Source: Callipepla californica brunnescens
Taxonomy: Eukaryota; Chordata; Aves; Galliformes; Odontophoridae
DNA length: 64,000 bases
Reading direction: 5' to 3'
Assembly: GCA_023055505.1 (NCBI GenBank)
Contig: JALIRH010000027.1
Span: 4,724,501-4,788,500 of the forward strand
Part shown: positions 1-12,104 of the stretch, piece by piece
Layout of the letters: each line of letters opens with the position of its first letter
Position numbering within the stretch: position 1 is the stretch's first letter
Translations under genes and position numbers: made by a program
Notes under the pieces: model-generated
What the model saw: the letters and a program-made list of their open reading frames with translations, nothing else
What the model was told of the DNA's origin: nothing
The model's database searches: none

Positions 1-965
1 ATCATCAGGTGCTCCACCACCCTTCTCTGCCCACTGGGGCACTAACCCAGCCCTCACTCCTTAGAGGACTGTTACAACACCCTAGATTGGCAGAGTGAGC
101 TCATCCCGCTGGCTTACTGACAAGGCACAGTTTGGGGGCAAGGTATCCCCCAAAACCTGAGGCTGCTTGGCCACCTCCACAGGGTCTGAGCTCTTTGGCA
201 GCGACCTGGGCTGGGCTCAGTGCCGCTGCTCTGATCCTGGCTCCCCACCAACCGCAGCGCTATGAGTAAACCAAAAGGAAAAGCAGCTCGGGGCGGAACT
301 GAATCCAATTGAAGACGTGGCAGCTGGTCCTCCTCTTTCCTTCTCTGGTTTGCTACGCAGGGTACAACACCAGCAGGTCTCCATTCTTACAGCCATCCAT
401 GTCACCACACAGGGTGACAGTCACCATGGGGGCAGGTGGCATTTACTGGCTGCCCCCGACCTCTGCTGGGAAACCAGTATCTCTGCTGCCACAGGCAGGA
501 ATATCCCATTCACTAGCTGCTGCCAGATGTTCCTCTGCAGAGTTATTTGATGGAAAAACAGGGAAGGGAGCGTGAGATCTGCCAGCAACATCTTGCTTTA
601 ATAAAAGAACAGGAAATAATGTTGGAGGAAGGAAAGATGTGTCTGAGTTTGTCCTCCTCCCGCGCAGAAATGTGATCCGTCAGAGAAGGATCTGCAGCGG
701 GGACCCAAGTGACACCTATTCCCACGGGTACACAGAACCCTCTGTGCCCCACCAGCCCCAAAACACCCAGGGCAGCCCAGAGAAGGCAGAATGCCCTAAA
801 ATGAGACTGAGTCGAGGGAGGGGAGATCACTCTCATGTCTCGGTGCTCACAGTCACCTTCCTGCCTCTGTCTCAGACAGCTGCCAGCAGCCTAAGAGGAA
901 GGATGGGGAGAGCAGCAATTATAACTCAGGCAGTTGGCTGCACCCCATGGCTGCTGGAGAGCTCC

Positions 966-1116
966 TTGTCCCATCCCATCCCATCCTACCCCATCCCATC
1001 CTACCCCATCCCATCCCATCCCATCTCCATCCACCCCATTCAAACTCCATCCATCCCATCTCATCCCATCCCATTCAATCCCCATCCCATCTCCATCCCC
1101 ATCCCCACCTCACCCA
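966..1116. repeat. (CCCAT)n-type simple repeat
   Basis: Degenerate pentamer array built on CCATC/CCCAT with CTACC and CTCCAT variants. The strand shown is C-rich. It is the same family as the arrays near 4.1, 15.3 and 16.4 kb, but in the opposite orientation to the 4.1-kb array. Confidence 0.9.
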
Positions 1117-1339
1117 TCCCTGCTGGCCTTCCCCTCTGCCACCCCACACCCTCCAAGCATCAGCTCCACCACAGCCCAGGCTTGCTTCCCTGCTGCTCCC
1201 ACCACAGTGCCTGCAGACAGGGACCACAGAGCAGAGCCAGGACTGCAGCACTTAAGGACTCTGTGGTCCTTGAGGGAAAAAAAGAATAAAAACTCAGGGA
1301 GGGGAGAGGAAAAGAAGAAGAAAAGCAAAGCAGCAAGGA

Positions 1340-1725
1340 AAAAGGAGTTCAATCAGATTTGTAAAGGGCGCAATTTACAAAATCCATCACATATTTTACT
1401 AGGCTGGGATTTACGGATTAGCCTGTAATATTTAGGTGGCTTTTTGTAATAAAATCCTGAGCTGCAGCAGCCTTGGGAAAGGGAGAATGAGGAAGAAGTC
1501 TCCTCTACATCCCATCCTCATTTTCCCAGCTTTTCCTCCCTTTTTCTTTTTTTTCTGATCTAGGCAGTCCCGTTAATCTGGGCTTTATCTGTCTACGGAG
1601 GCGGACTGAGCTCTTTATTGGATTTTTGTCAAGAATAAATGATTTAGTTTGGGATATCGTGGAAACAGTTTCCGTGGCATTACACCGTCTAATAAATGAA
1701 ACAGCAGGGATCAATTCCTTCGCCG
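1340..1725. promoter_or_regulatory. Candidate conserved non-coding element
   Basis: AT-rich, non-repetitive block in two parts (about 1340-1460 and 1555-1725) between GC-rich stretches. It contains a GGATTA core (bicoid/OTX type) near 1416, a GTTAATC near 1571 and several AATAAAT/ATGATTTA tracts. It has no coding potential. Such high-complexity AT-rich blocks in an avian gene desert are usually deeply conserved enhancers, but conservation was not tested. Confidence 0.4.
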
Positions 1726-2505
1726 CCATGCGCTGCCATCACTGCTGTTGTGGATCCAGCAGCTCCACACTGCCTGCCCAGCAGCACTGCCACCAAGGTG
1801 TCCCATCCCTCGGGGCAGCTGTGAACCACACGGAGCATCTTCTGTGCCCAAGGGAAGCACTGCCACTGCCCTCTGTGTGCAGCAGCGGCTCCAGAACCAA
1901 GTGAGCAAAGCACGGAGGTGCCAGGAGGACAGTGGCACAGGGTCACCGTGGGAGCATCCCTGCTGGGGACAGGGCAGGACAGCGAGGAGGGGACCAGAGG
2001 CTCATTTCCCTTTCAGGAGGGATTATAAAACCCATCAGTAAAGTTCTTCCTAATCGTCTTAGCACAGACCTAATTATGGGGGGGGAGAACTTCAGGGGGA
2101 AGAAACGTGCCCTGGTCTCCTTTCATCTCACTCAGCCCCATGGAGGGGAGCGGGACCCCCACCCGGGGATGGGCAGAACTTCTGCACCCCGCTCCCACCA
2201 AGGTGCCCCCCACGCTGCCGCAGTGCCAGCACCCGCCCGCAGCACCACGGCAGGGTGGGTGGGCAGAGCCTTTGAAGAGATGGAGATAAGTGCCTGTGCG
2301 AGTGTGTGCGATGGTGATTTATGAAGGCTCCTAATTAAGGAAATCCTTTGGGGAATGAAAATCTCTCAGCTGTCAGGTTTGTGTGGGAAGGAGAGCAGGC
2401 AGAGCCAAGGACCTTGGGGACGTGAGGAGGTTTGCAGCCAGAATGAGCAAAGACACTGTTGTTCCTGACCCCAACCTCATTTGTGTCCCTATCTTCATAC
2501 CCACA

Positions 2506-2562
2506 GCCATCCCCATCCGTTCCATCCCCACTCCTATCCCCATCCCTACCCCCATCATCATG
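2506..2562. repeat. Short CCCATC-rich simple repeat
   Basis: Imperfect run of CCATCCC, CCACTCC and CTATCCC units, a small relative of the larger CCCAT arrays. Confidence 0.7.
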
Positions 2563-3202
2563 GTAGGATGGGGTCTCGGGGAGGAGCACCCACTCACGGG
2601 GCTGAGGGTGTCCATCCCATGGTCCCCGCACCCAAAAGCAGGGAACCCACCCCATGAGCAGGGAAGTGCCAGATCTGGGCATGGCACAGCTGGAAGAGGA
2701 GCCCCCAATCACCCACTCCAGTGAGTGCAATGAATTATTACTGCAGGAAATGAAACTGCTAATAAATCCCCAGGCAGAAGCCAGGAAGGTTAAAACTCCA
2801 TCTTTAAAGAGAGACAGTGATTTATAAAGTGGCATCCAACTCCTCTTCCCCACTGCACAGCTCTGGGCTGCTGGGGCTGGGACCTGGACTGAGTGTGTTG
2901 AGCTCACCCCATGCACAGAAATGCCCAGAGCCCAGGGTGGGGGCTGGAGGGTAAAGGACCCAACCTGCAGCCCCCGTGTGCAATCGGACACACACTCCAT
3001 GCACACTGCAGTAATTCCCCATCCCCTGCCCTGCTGGGGACCCACTCACCTGCAGAAAATGGCTTTTTAATAGAGTTTAGTTTTTCTATCACCTATTTGC
3101 TGCGCTGTTTTAAGTCTCGTTCCACACAGAAGTGTTGCACAACCACAGGAGCTGGGCACAGCCATCGTGCTGGGGAGACCCAGGGTGGAGGAAAAGCAGA
3201 CT

Positions 3203-3245
3203 CCAGTGGATCCCAGTGGATCCCAGTGGATCCCAGTGGATCCCA
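3203..3245. repeat. 10-bp tandem repeat, about 4 copies
   Basis: Unit TCCCAGTGGA repeats about four times with almost no divergence (the first copy begins CTCC). Each junction creates a GGATCC palindrome. There are no spacers, so this is a minisatellite and not a CRISPR array. Confidence 0.9.
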
Positions 3246-3639
3246 ATGGCTGGTGGGATACGTGGCATCCCCTCGAGGGACAGCTGGGTCCAGCTGGATG
3301 TTGGCTGCAAGCACGCAGGGCTGGGATGTGCCGTGCAGATGAGGTCGTTGCTCTCATCAGAAATAAACAGGAAGACGTGATGAGCCTCAGCCAAGAGCTT
3401 GGGTAGTGAGGGGTTGTGCAGGGGGCAGCAGGACCCGGGCAAGGGAATGCATCCCATTGCTGTGGGGCTGCATGGTGGCACCCAGCAGGAGGATGCTGCA
3501 CGCAGGAGTGAGTTCACCCCCATTCTTCCCCTGCCCAAACTCAGCGCCCAGCTCCAGCCAGCAGCAAGTCCCTACAGGAGGGACTCCACACAGGGCGACC
3601 AGGGGGAGAACACTGGGGGAAATAAGGCAATGAGCAGAG

Positions 3640-3870
3640 CAAGAGAGCCTATAAGTTACCAGCACCTCGAGACGCTCATAAATAATGCACATGGCACAGA
3701 GTCGGGGAGCTTTTTACCCAGTTAATTAATATGTATGGTAATGCTCACACATGCAACACAGAGGCAGGGCTCCCCCTTTACTCCCAGTAAAAATACTTCT
3801 TGGAGGACTGACACGTTTATTATCTCCCCTATAATTACCTTATTGTGAGCATTTGTTCTAAGGTACTCTG
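3640..3870. promoter_or_regulatory. Candidate conserved non-coding element
   Basis: AT-rich high-complexity block with CATAAATAATGCAC, GTTAATTAATATG (near 3721) and TTATTATCTCC...ATAATTACC cores. The octamer-like ATAATGCA suggests POU/homeodomain binding. It is non-coding in all frames. Conservation is inferred from texture only. Confidence 0.4.
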
Positions 3871-4012
3871 GGAACCACAGCCCCATGCAGGGCTCCGAGG
3901 AGGGGAATGGCTTTGAAACATTGGTGGGGACTGGGGAAAGTGGGTCAGGATGGGACCCCAGGGCTGTGCAGGGAATGTACCAGCTCTGCTTGGGCTGTTC
4001 TGTCATCTTCTG

Positions 4013-4204
4013 GCAGGATGGATGGGATGGGATGGGACAGATGGGATGGGAATGGGATAGGATGGAATGGATGGGATGGAAATGTGATAGGATGGATGGG
4101 ATGGGATGGGATGGGATGGGATGGGATGGGATGGGATGGGGATGGGGATGGAGATGGGGATGGGACAGGATAGAACTGGTTAAGATGGGATGGGACAGGG
4201 TGGG
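4013..4204. repeat. (ATGGG)n-type simple repeat, G-rich strand shown
   Basis: Pentamer array of GATGG/ATGGG units. The cleanest run is about 4092-4164, ending in GGGGATGGGGATGG units that could form G-quadruplexes. It is the reverse-complement orientation of the array at 966-1116. Confidence 0.92.
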
Positions 4205-4279
4205 ATTCTGTGCTTTGCAAGAGCTCCTCAAGGCTGCATGGTGCAGGACAGGGCTGAGCAGCTGCAGAGTGAGCCATGA

Positions 4280-4440
4280 CGGGGGATATTAAAGCCTTTA
4301 TTACAGGGTGACACTCGCTAATTGCAGAGCTCCTTTCAGGCAGCCAGCAGCGGATGAGCTCGGGCGACAGCACCCAATTATTGCAGCTCAGCAGGGGAAA
4401 AGGGAAAGAAAGGAAGAGAAGAAAGTGCAATTATCAGGAC
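4280..4440. promoter_or_regulatory. Candidate conserved non-coding element
   Basis: AT-rich block with CTAATTGCAG and CCAATTATTGCAG homeobox-like cores, beside but distinct from the preceding ATGGG array. No coding potential. Conservation is not tested. Confidence 0.35.
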
Positions 4441-5724
4441 CTCGTCTGTGGTGAGGCACAGGGCTGCAATTTCAAACCATGCTGAGTTTGCCCAGCCCTG
4501 CTCTCACTCCCAGTACAGAGCACATGACAGCTCACATTTATTTTTCAATGGGCAGCCACCCATCTCTGCCCTTCAGCTCCAGGCCTGGCTCCTTGTGCCC
4601 ATCCAGCATCCAGCACCACACAAAGTTCTTTCAGGCTGTGGATGTCAGTTTCATGTTCTCCCCCACTTGAGCACAGATCACATCCCAGAGCAACCCCTGC
4701 CCCAGCTCAGCCCTCATTGATTATTGAAGCCCCGATGCCGCTGGGGGGCTGTGCTGCTTTTTTCCCCTCCACCTCACCCTCTCCTGCTTTTCCCTCCCTG
4801 AGTTGCTCCCGGCCCCGAAATCTCAGCCTCGAATATTAAAAAAGGTCAGGCTTCAGCTCTGGTGAAGTAGCAGAAACCAGGGCAGCGTGAACAGCAGCAG
4901 TGCAGGGGGACTGCAAGCAGGGAGCAGGGGTGTGGGGGTCCCCCCCCACCCTTTGTGCCATTCCCCACCACCACTGCTGGCTCAGTCACTGGCAATTAAA
5001 TGTAATGATGCCTTTGTGAGATAATAGCGTGGGCTGTTTTAATGGGGCTGCCTGCAGTGGGGCGGGTTGTGGTTGTTGGGATGAGTGAAGGGGATGTGTG
5101 TGGATGGGCAGTGACCCCACAGCACTTCCCTACCCAAGGAACTGCCCAGCGGGGCCCAGATCCCCTCACTATGGCCAGGGAGAAACAGCAAAGAGCAAAT
5201 CAAGGGGACGAGGTGGGGAGTGGCTCAGGGGACAGGGGGGTGACACAGCCCAGCAGGACAGAGGCTGATTCCATCAATCCTAAAAGTATTTTGCAGCATC
5301 ACCCACGCTAGTGAACCCACTTCCCCCAGCAGGCCTGGCAGCATCTGGGGGCAGAAACACCACCAAGATCATTTTGGGGCTGTGCTGGAGCTGGGGGATG
5401 CTCTCAGGGAGCTGGAGATCACCTGCAATGCCTTAATTACTTATTTCAATAGAAAAATCAAGGGCATGAAGACACCCTGCTGAGTTCAGTAGCTTCCATC
5501 TCTGCTTTCTGTGCGTGCTTTTTTTTTTTGGCAAATTCTCTGAAACAATATCACAGGGCCCTCCTGCTCCCCACTACCCACTTGGTGACTCCTTGGAGAC
5601 CATCACCAACATCTGTCCCCGTCCTGCTGCAATGAGAGAGGTGCTCAGTGAGCAAGGGGGACGGACAGGGGTCCTGGGCCACCCCAGGTCTCTGCAGTGG
5701 GGTTGGTGGGGAGCCTTGGCCTAG

Positions 5725-5790
5725 GCTTATTCTAATCAAAGCTAATCAACTGCAATTACCTAATCAGATAACCCAATTAGATATTCATCC
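5725..5790. promoter_or_regulatory. Candidate element with clustered TAATC/CAATTA sites
   Basis: Within 66 bp there are at least six homeodomain-like cores (CTAATCAAAG twice in variant form, CAATTACC, TAATCAGAT, CAATTAGAT). CTAATCAAAG also resembles TCF/LEF or HNF1 half-sites. The density is far above the flanking GC-rich sequence. Confidence 0.4.
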
Positions 5791-6054
5791 CAGCCCTGCC
5801 TTCCCCATGCCCCCCATGCAGCTGCCTCGTGGCTCATCCCCAGGTGCCACCACATTCCTGAGCAGGGCCAGCAGGAGATGACCTCAGCATCCAGGTATTC
5901 CTGATGGAGAAGGACTGTGTCACCTCCTTGCTCAGCCACCATGGCACCTGGGGGGCACTGAGTGGGGACAGCAGCCAGGGGGCATGGGAACAGAGCTGGG
6001 CTGTGGGGACAGGGCCAGCCTGGGTAGCTGGAAACACTGCACCATCCTGCAAAA

Positions 6055-6210
6055 AAAATTAGGCCAAAGCAGTGCCCGGCTCCTCTTCTCCCTTCGAGTG
6101 ATCATCGGCCTTATTAAAAAACAACTAATTATTATTCTGGCTCATTAGCAATTATAAATCTGCAGCTCCGGTACTTCATTAAAAAAAATGACAAGTTAGC
6201 ACTTAATTAC
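6055..6210. promoter_or_regulatory. Candidate conserved non-coding element
   Basis: AT-rich block with CTTATTAAAAA, CTAATTATTATT, CATTAGCAATTATAAA and CTTAATTACTC tracts. The palindromic or paired ATTA spacing suggests dimeric homeodomain binding. No open reading frame of note. Confidence 0.42.
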
Positions 6211-6479
6211 TCTCCCCCAGCAGTGGAAGCGTTAACCCTCTGCACCCCACACCGGTACCCACACCTGCACCAGTACCCACACCAGTGCCATACTGGGATG
6301 CTGCTGCAGCACAGCACCACAGCTCCCCAGGCACGGAGCACCAGCAGGCAGCCCACATTCCCAGCATCTATGGGGAGTCCACAGTGTGCTGAGAAGTGCC
6401 CCTTCCAGGGGGCAGAGCTGGCCCTGGGGTTCTCCAAGGCTGCCCATGCCGGAGCTTTGTGCACAGCAGCCAACAGTGG

Positions 6480-6605
6480 GGAAAAATTACAGCTGCGCAA
6501 CGAGCTCTCCCAAATTATATCACCTCCTCTGACAGCATAATTGCTCCTTTTCACCGAGATTTAATACGGAACTCACATCCTTAAGCAGTTGTGTGTTATT
6601 TTCAG
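6480..6605. promoter_or_regulatory. Candidate conserved non-coding element
   Basis: AT-rich stretch with AAATTATATC, GCATAATTGC and GATTTAATAC cores and no coding potential, flanked by GC-rich filler. Status is inferred from texture. Confidence 0.33.
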
Positions 6606-9604
6606 GGCTCCCGGTGGTGCAGGTAGTGCGGGAGAAGCAGCAGGAGCAATGCCAGGGGGATACATTCTCTGTTTTGGGATGGGAGATGGAGGCATCAGCA
6701 CCATGCACCCATCCCAAGGGAGTGAGCACATGGCTGCAGTGTCCATGGAGCAGAGAGAATTGCACTCCTGGTCTGCGTGTCACCAATGCCAGCTGCACAC
6801 CAGCAGCTCCCAGTGCTGCACCCCCCGCAGCACGCCTTGTTCTTGTTCTCCGTGCTCTCTAATGGCTGTATCAATATTATCTCGCCTGCAACTTGCCCTG
6901 TGACAGAGATATTAATGACACAGCACAGCACCAGGGAAGGGCACGCAGGGCTTCCTGCAGCAGAGCCAGCAGCATCGCCTCGCTCGGCTCCGCAGGACCC
7001 AGTGCAGGAGGTACCATGGGGACATCTGTGGGGTCACAGCATGCAGCCAAGCCCCACAGATTCAGCTGTCCCCTGCAGGACAGAGCTCACACTCAGGGCT
7101 CTGGTCAGAGCTCTGCATGCATGTAACATCCCTGTGACTTCCCTCCAGGCTTGCATCCCATAGCCAGAGCGAGCAACACATCCAGTCTGCAGACATCCAA
7201 CAGAGATGTTCACCTGCACTCCCCCTGCCAACAGCATCCGTCACCACCCCAGGCAGACCTCACTGAGCCTGCAGAGCCCCATTGCTGCATGGGGAGCAGG
7301 TGGGCAGCAGCACCAGCAAAAGGACTCCACAGCTTCCCTGTGCCCCAGGGACCCCGCTGGTTCCTCCTGCACTGAGCCTGTGTCAGATGATCAGCTTGAG
7401 GAAAAGCAGCCCTTGTACCGCATGCCCTGCTTGGAAAATAAACTGGCATTAAAACATTTTAGGATTACAGTCAAGCACCATCAAGTTGTTTAGGAAGCAG
7501 GGAGCAAGAAAAAACATCTCAGCAAGAGGCTTCCTGACAGCAAACCCCGTTCAAGAGCAGCGATTTTCAGTGCTCAAGAGCTCAATGTGCTGCACACTGG
7601 GCTGCAAAGCCCTCGCACCCACCACCAGTGCACGTGGCCAAGGGGTTACCATGGAGCTTTGGGGCCCAAGCAAGCACTGGACATGGGAACTGCCCCGAGG
7701 TTCAGCACCAGGGCTGTGCCAGCTGTGCCCAGGGAACCATCCAGAGAGCCAGGATCACGTGTCTGAAAATGTATGATCTGTTATTTCTCTTGCCCTTCTC
7801 TGTTATTCAGTATGTAAATCACTGCTGTCCTGTTGCCAGCCCCCCCGAGTGCTCTGGCATGCCAGCAGCACCACAAGGTTTTGTCTTGGTCACGGTGCAC
7901 AGAGGAGCAGGAGCAGCAGCGGGGAGCTGAGGGGCAAAGTACTCTTCTGGTGCACCCAGGACTTACGTATTTTGCATCATTATTTCTCACAGGGCTGTGT
8001 CTGTGGGCAGAACTTGACTTTCCAATGGTCCTTCAGCTAAATTAAAGCAGAGCTCTGCATCTTCTGCTGCTCTGCCTTCTCATACACGGTTTAACACCCT
8101 GTAGCTTCACTTGTGGGGTTTTCCCCCATTGGGGCCCTCAGGGGCACCCATCTCACCACCCTGCATGGAGCCACTGCTGAAGTTCTGCTCTGCAAAGCCG
8201 TGAGGAGCGCAGCCCCCTGCAACAGTGCTTATCTGCAAAGCGAGGACTGCACATCAGGATGTTAAGCAAATAGCTGTCATGTAATGGATGGGGCGCCCAC
8301 GGAAACGAACACTTACAAATAGCTGTAGCATTTACCTAAATGTCACGCTGATTGCTCGCTGCTTTGCCAAGGGACAGCATCCCGGTGTGTGGCGTTTTGG
8401 GGTGCAGGAGCTTGGCACACACTGTGCACCCCCAGAGCTGTGGGTCATGGGAGCAAACAGCAGCCAGCCTGGCAGCATCTCCTCTTACGCCCTGTTTGTT
8501 ACCCTTCACATCTCTCCAGGTGAGGAGGTTGCCAAGGACCTGGCCTGGCCTTAGCGTCATCATTTATTCAGATTTATGCAAACGTATTCCTCTAACAAGT
8601 TCATTCATTTAGCAGCTTCCCCGTTTTGCACAGGTTTCATCCCATTTGCTTCCCTTCCAGCTCTGCCAGGAGTCTCCACTTCTCTGCAGGGCAGAGCCCG
8701 GACACCACATGGGCTGCAGCAGCACAGGGCAGAGCATTCCCAACCTGGATGCTCACATTGGTACCCACAGCAGTGGAGATGTGCTGACACCATGGAGCTG
8801 CATGGGCAATACCCATCTGTCCCAACCCACCTTTACAAAGCCTCAGTGCCATCACGTGCTCCTTGGCAGTCACAAATCAGTAGTGGGGCTCCATGTCACC
8901 ACGGGGTTCTGTGTCACTGCTGACAGCAGCACTAAATCTCCCATGGGTGCAATGTGATGTTGGTTTTCCCTTGGGCAGGATTGGGCTGAAGGCACAGTTG
9001 GGTCCCTGCCTGCACCCAGCAGTGAGAGATTTGGGGTGTGGGGAGGGAGATGCCAAGGGGACAGCTGGAGTCATCCCATGGGAATAGGGACAAGAACACC
9101 CCATGGCCACCTGCGTACTCTCCCCACTTCTGTGGCTGCCTGACATTCCTACAAATCATCAGCTATTAATTGCTCTGGTTAAATTATGCATCAGCTTCTT
9201 AAAGAGCCATTTAAGCTCAGGGCACGATGTGCTGCTTTTTTTTTTTGTCAGCTCGTGACATCCTTGGGCTGCTACATTCATCTGATAGCTCCAGCAGTTG
9301 CTGAGACATGGGAAGCAGCTCTGACCCAGCACATGGCTGACCCCACCTGCCCCGATGCATGTACCAGCAGGGACAAGGAGTGCTCCCCAATTTCCTACTG
9401 ATGGCAACGAGGGCTCCACACCCTGCACAGAGACAGGATCCAACCCCAGGAACCTGGGGACAGATGGGAAGGGGCTGCAATCCTCAGGGCCCATTACAGC
9501 CCCTGTACTCCCATCCCCATCCCCACACTTCTGCCATCACCCCCAGTGCCAGCCCCTGCCTCCACCTGTCCCCAGCCCCTGCCCTCCCCAGCCGGGATCC
9601 AGAG

Positions 9605-9905
9605 GAGACACTTTAATCTCAATCAATTAGAAACAAAGTAGTTCTAATGGCAGGGCAATAAAAGAACACTTTAATTTTAGAGCTAATTAAATATCAACAA
9701 TTGCAATGCAGCAACAGACAGTTAACCTGGAGTAACCCATTATTTATAAGGAGTAGAACGCATTGACTCGGGGTATGAAGTGAGTTGTAGTCATTTTAAT
9801 ATCAGCTGTCACAGTCTAACTGTTCTCTTTTGTCTCACTCCAGCACAATCATCTCGCCTGCTTCCTCCGGGACCATTACCACTCCTGAGCTCAGCGGAAG
9901 ATTAA
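9605..9905. promoter_or_regulatory. Candidate conserved non-coding element (about 300 bp)
   Basis: One of the longest high-complexity AT-rich blocks. It has TCAATCAATTAG (PBX/MEIS/HOX-like), two TTTAATT runs, GCTAATTAAAT, ATTATTTATAAGG and TTAATATCAGCTG (homeobox core next to a CAGCTG E-box). It ends with ATTAATTAAGC at about 9902. Non-coding in all six frames. Confidence 0.45.
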
Positions 9906-10394
9906 TTAAGCCGAGGTCCCAGCAGAGAAGGGAGCATGCTCCCGGCCGGGCTGGGTGAGCGGGGTGACAGCAGGGATGATGCCTCCAGCCCAGGGCTGGG
10001 TTCTAATTGCAGCGCCCCGGGTTTGAGATGCTCGTTAGAAGCTGTGAATAATTAATGGTGGGAGATGGTGGTTCTGCTGGGGGACCCCAAACCTGCACAA
10101 ATCCTTCTGCTCTTCATGGTGATTCGAGCCCCAGCCCCACACGCTGGAGCTATGGGGGATTTTGGAGCTGGGCAGCCCCAAATAGTGCCACAAAGTGCCT
10201 GGTTGGGGGGTGGTCAGGCACCAGGGTGGGCTCTGTGCCTGTCCCCTGACCTGGGAGCCGGGTTTGGGTGCTGCTCAGCCCCAAAGCATCTGCTCTCCCA
10301 GACACAGGATTTTTGGGGGGGGCTCACATATCCCTGCCGCTCCTGGGCTCCATCCACAGAGGTGCACAGCCACAGCCTCAGCGTGGGCTCCCCG

Positions 10395-10530
10395 ACGACC
10401 AGCAGCAGCTGCTGCTGCGTTTAATCAGATCTGCTGATGGTTTGATCGGAGCTAACAGAATTATTTCAGTGTTAAAGCGAGAGGTTGACTTTCCCTCTTC
10501 GTTATTCGCACTGTCAGGCTTGGCTCCAGC
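10395..10530. promoter_or_regulatory. Candidate conserved non-coding element
   Basis: Moderately AT-rich block containing TTTAATCAGATC, TTTGATCGGAGC and AGAATTATTTCAG cores. It is non-coding and abruptly distinct from the adjacent GC-rich sequence. Confidence 0.3.
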
Positions 10531-10729
10531 CGCCAGCCCTGCTATTTCCCTGCTGCGTGCAACGAGGCTGCAAATGGGGTCTGTACACATGGCATCATGG
10601 CCAGCATGGCCCCAGGACCACGAGCCACAGGGACCACGAGCCACGAGCAGTACGAGCCATGAACCATGGGAGAAGGGAGGGAAAGCTGGGGCAGGAGCGA
10701 GGCGCATCTTGGAACGAACCCAACGCGTT

Positions 10730-10900
10730 TCACTCCACGAGAAGAAAATGTTTTGACTTCCATGCTGGGCTTTTGTTACCGTTTTGATATATTGGCTGTA
10801 AAAGAAAAATGCCATTGTGTGACAGAAAGTCAGAAATTTTTCTTTGGGAAATGTCAGCGCAGAACAGTTCCAGATTGAAATGTCTCAGCAGCCAACGGCT
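10730..10900. promoter_or_regulatory. Candidate conserved non-coding element
   Basis: High-complexity block with TTTTGATATATTGGC, GCCATTGTGTGACAG (SOX-like ATTGTG) and GAAATTTTTCTTTGGGAAATG. No repeat structure and no open frame of interest. Confidence 0.35.
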
Positions 10901-11379
10901 GACGGCAAATCCTCACGCCGCGGTTGTGCGGGGACCTCGTGCCTCCCAGATGTGGCACCTGCGTCCCCACGCTGACAGCCCATGGGGACGGCCCTGTATG
11001 GGTCCCCAAAATGTGCTGTGAGTGCCACAGCCCAGCTTTAGCAGCAGCACCACGCATCCTTTGGTGGCACTACAGGAGCAGAGCCAGCACATTGCCGCTG
11101 ACATCCCACACCCACATCGCTCCTCACCCCAGTGGCTTTTTCCCAAGACCAATGGGTCCAGTGTGGGGTCAGGGGGTGTGGTCCCTACCCCGAGGCCATT
11201 GGGATGTGGGGTGAAGGCAGCTCGGTGCTGACACACCGTAGTCCTGGGGAGGAGCAGAGGGGATGAACCATGGGCTGCAGCGTTTCCATGGGAGCGCTCC
11301 CTCATCACCCGGAACGTCGCAGCCCTTCCCACCTGCTGGAGCACAAGGGGCTGCTCCGGGTGGGAAGTTACATGGGATT

Positions 11380-11530
11380 TCATTATTATTATTATTGTTG
11401 TTATTATTTAATTCTCAAGGTTGGAGGATTTACGGCCCGAGCTTACTTATTATCAGGCACAGCCAAATAAAAATGATAGATTTCCACGCCAGCTTTACAG
11501 CAGCTCTCGGTGGCTATTAAGGTTGCTAAA
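11380..11530. promoter_or_regulatory. Candidate conserved non-coding element with (ATT)n core
   Basis: An ATT-rich run (about 11382-11410) leads into a unique stretch with TTTAATTC, CTTACTTATTATC, AAATAAAAATGATAG and GCTATTAAGG. It is followed directly by an A-rich simple repeat. Conservation is not tested. Confidence 0.3.
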
Positions 11531-11543
11531 AGCATTTTCCATT

Positions 11544-11625
11544 CAAAAAAAGAAAAAAGAAAAAAAAAAAAAAAAAAAGAGAAGAAGGCAAAGAAAAAAC
11601 GAAGGGGAGAAAAAGAGCAAAAGGA
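11544..11625. repeat. A-rich low-complexity tract
   Basis: Poly(A) with GA interruptions, including a run of about 20 A at 11559-11578. No retroposon body or target-site duplication was recognised, so I call it a simple repeat. Confidence 0.8.
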
Positions 11626-12057
11626 GAAATGCAATAGGATCCAGGCTGGTGATGGATTGCAGGAAATAATCCACCCTGGCAGCACAGGACTGCATAACCT
11701 TGATGTCAGCGGCTATTTTTCTCTGCTCTATGGCTCTGTAACTATAGAGGAGGGGTGACCCCACTGCACCTCCTGAAAACTGCCCAGATTTGGGGTTCTC
11801 CCTCATTACCGTGTCCTGGGTGAGTGGAAATGCACCCAGAGCTTTGGGTGCTCATCGCCCACCCACCAGGAATTTGTGGGTGGTAGGGCCACGTCCCCAA
11901 GCACATCACCCCCCCACACACACCCCTCCCATTCCCTCCAACGTCACCATTCAATCTCTTTTTGTCATCTACCATTCCCCCCCTCTCCGTGCCGTGCTCT
12001 CCTCCCCGCACCTCTGCCGTTTTTATCTAACACTGCCCGTGAAAATTGGTGTGAAAT

Positions 12058-12104
12058 GAAAAAAAAAAAAAAAAGAAAAAGGAAAAGAAAAAGAAAAAAA
12101 AAAG
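12058..12104. repeat. A-rich low-complexity tract
   Basis: (A)n followed by AAGAAAAAGG-type units. A separate short (TTTA)n run lies at about 12248-12273. Simple sequence with no coding content. Confidence 0.8.

Noticed and set aside
966..1290. Pro/Ser/His/Ile-rich open frames over CCCAT arrays (also near 4.1, 15.3, 16.4 and 19.9 kb)
   Set aside because: Pentamer and hexamer repeats translate without stops; there is no evidence of coding.
3203..3245. Short regularly repeated unit resembling a CRISPR array
   Set aside because: There are no spacers, the unit is 10 bp, and the context is vertebrate; it is a minisatellite.
11544..12104. Poly(A) tracts as retroposon tails
   Set aside because: No upstream LINE or SINE body and no target-site duplication were recognised.
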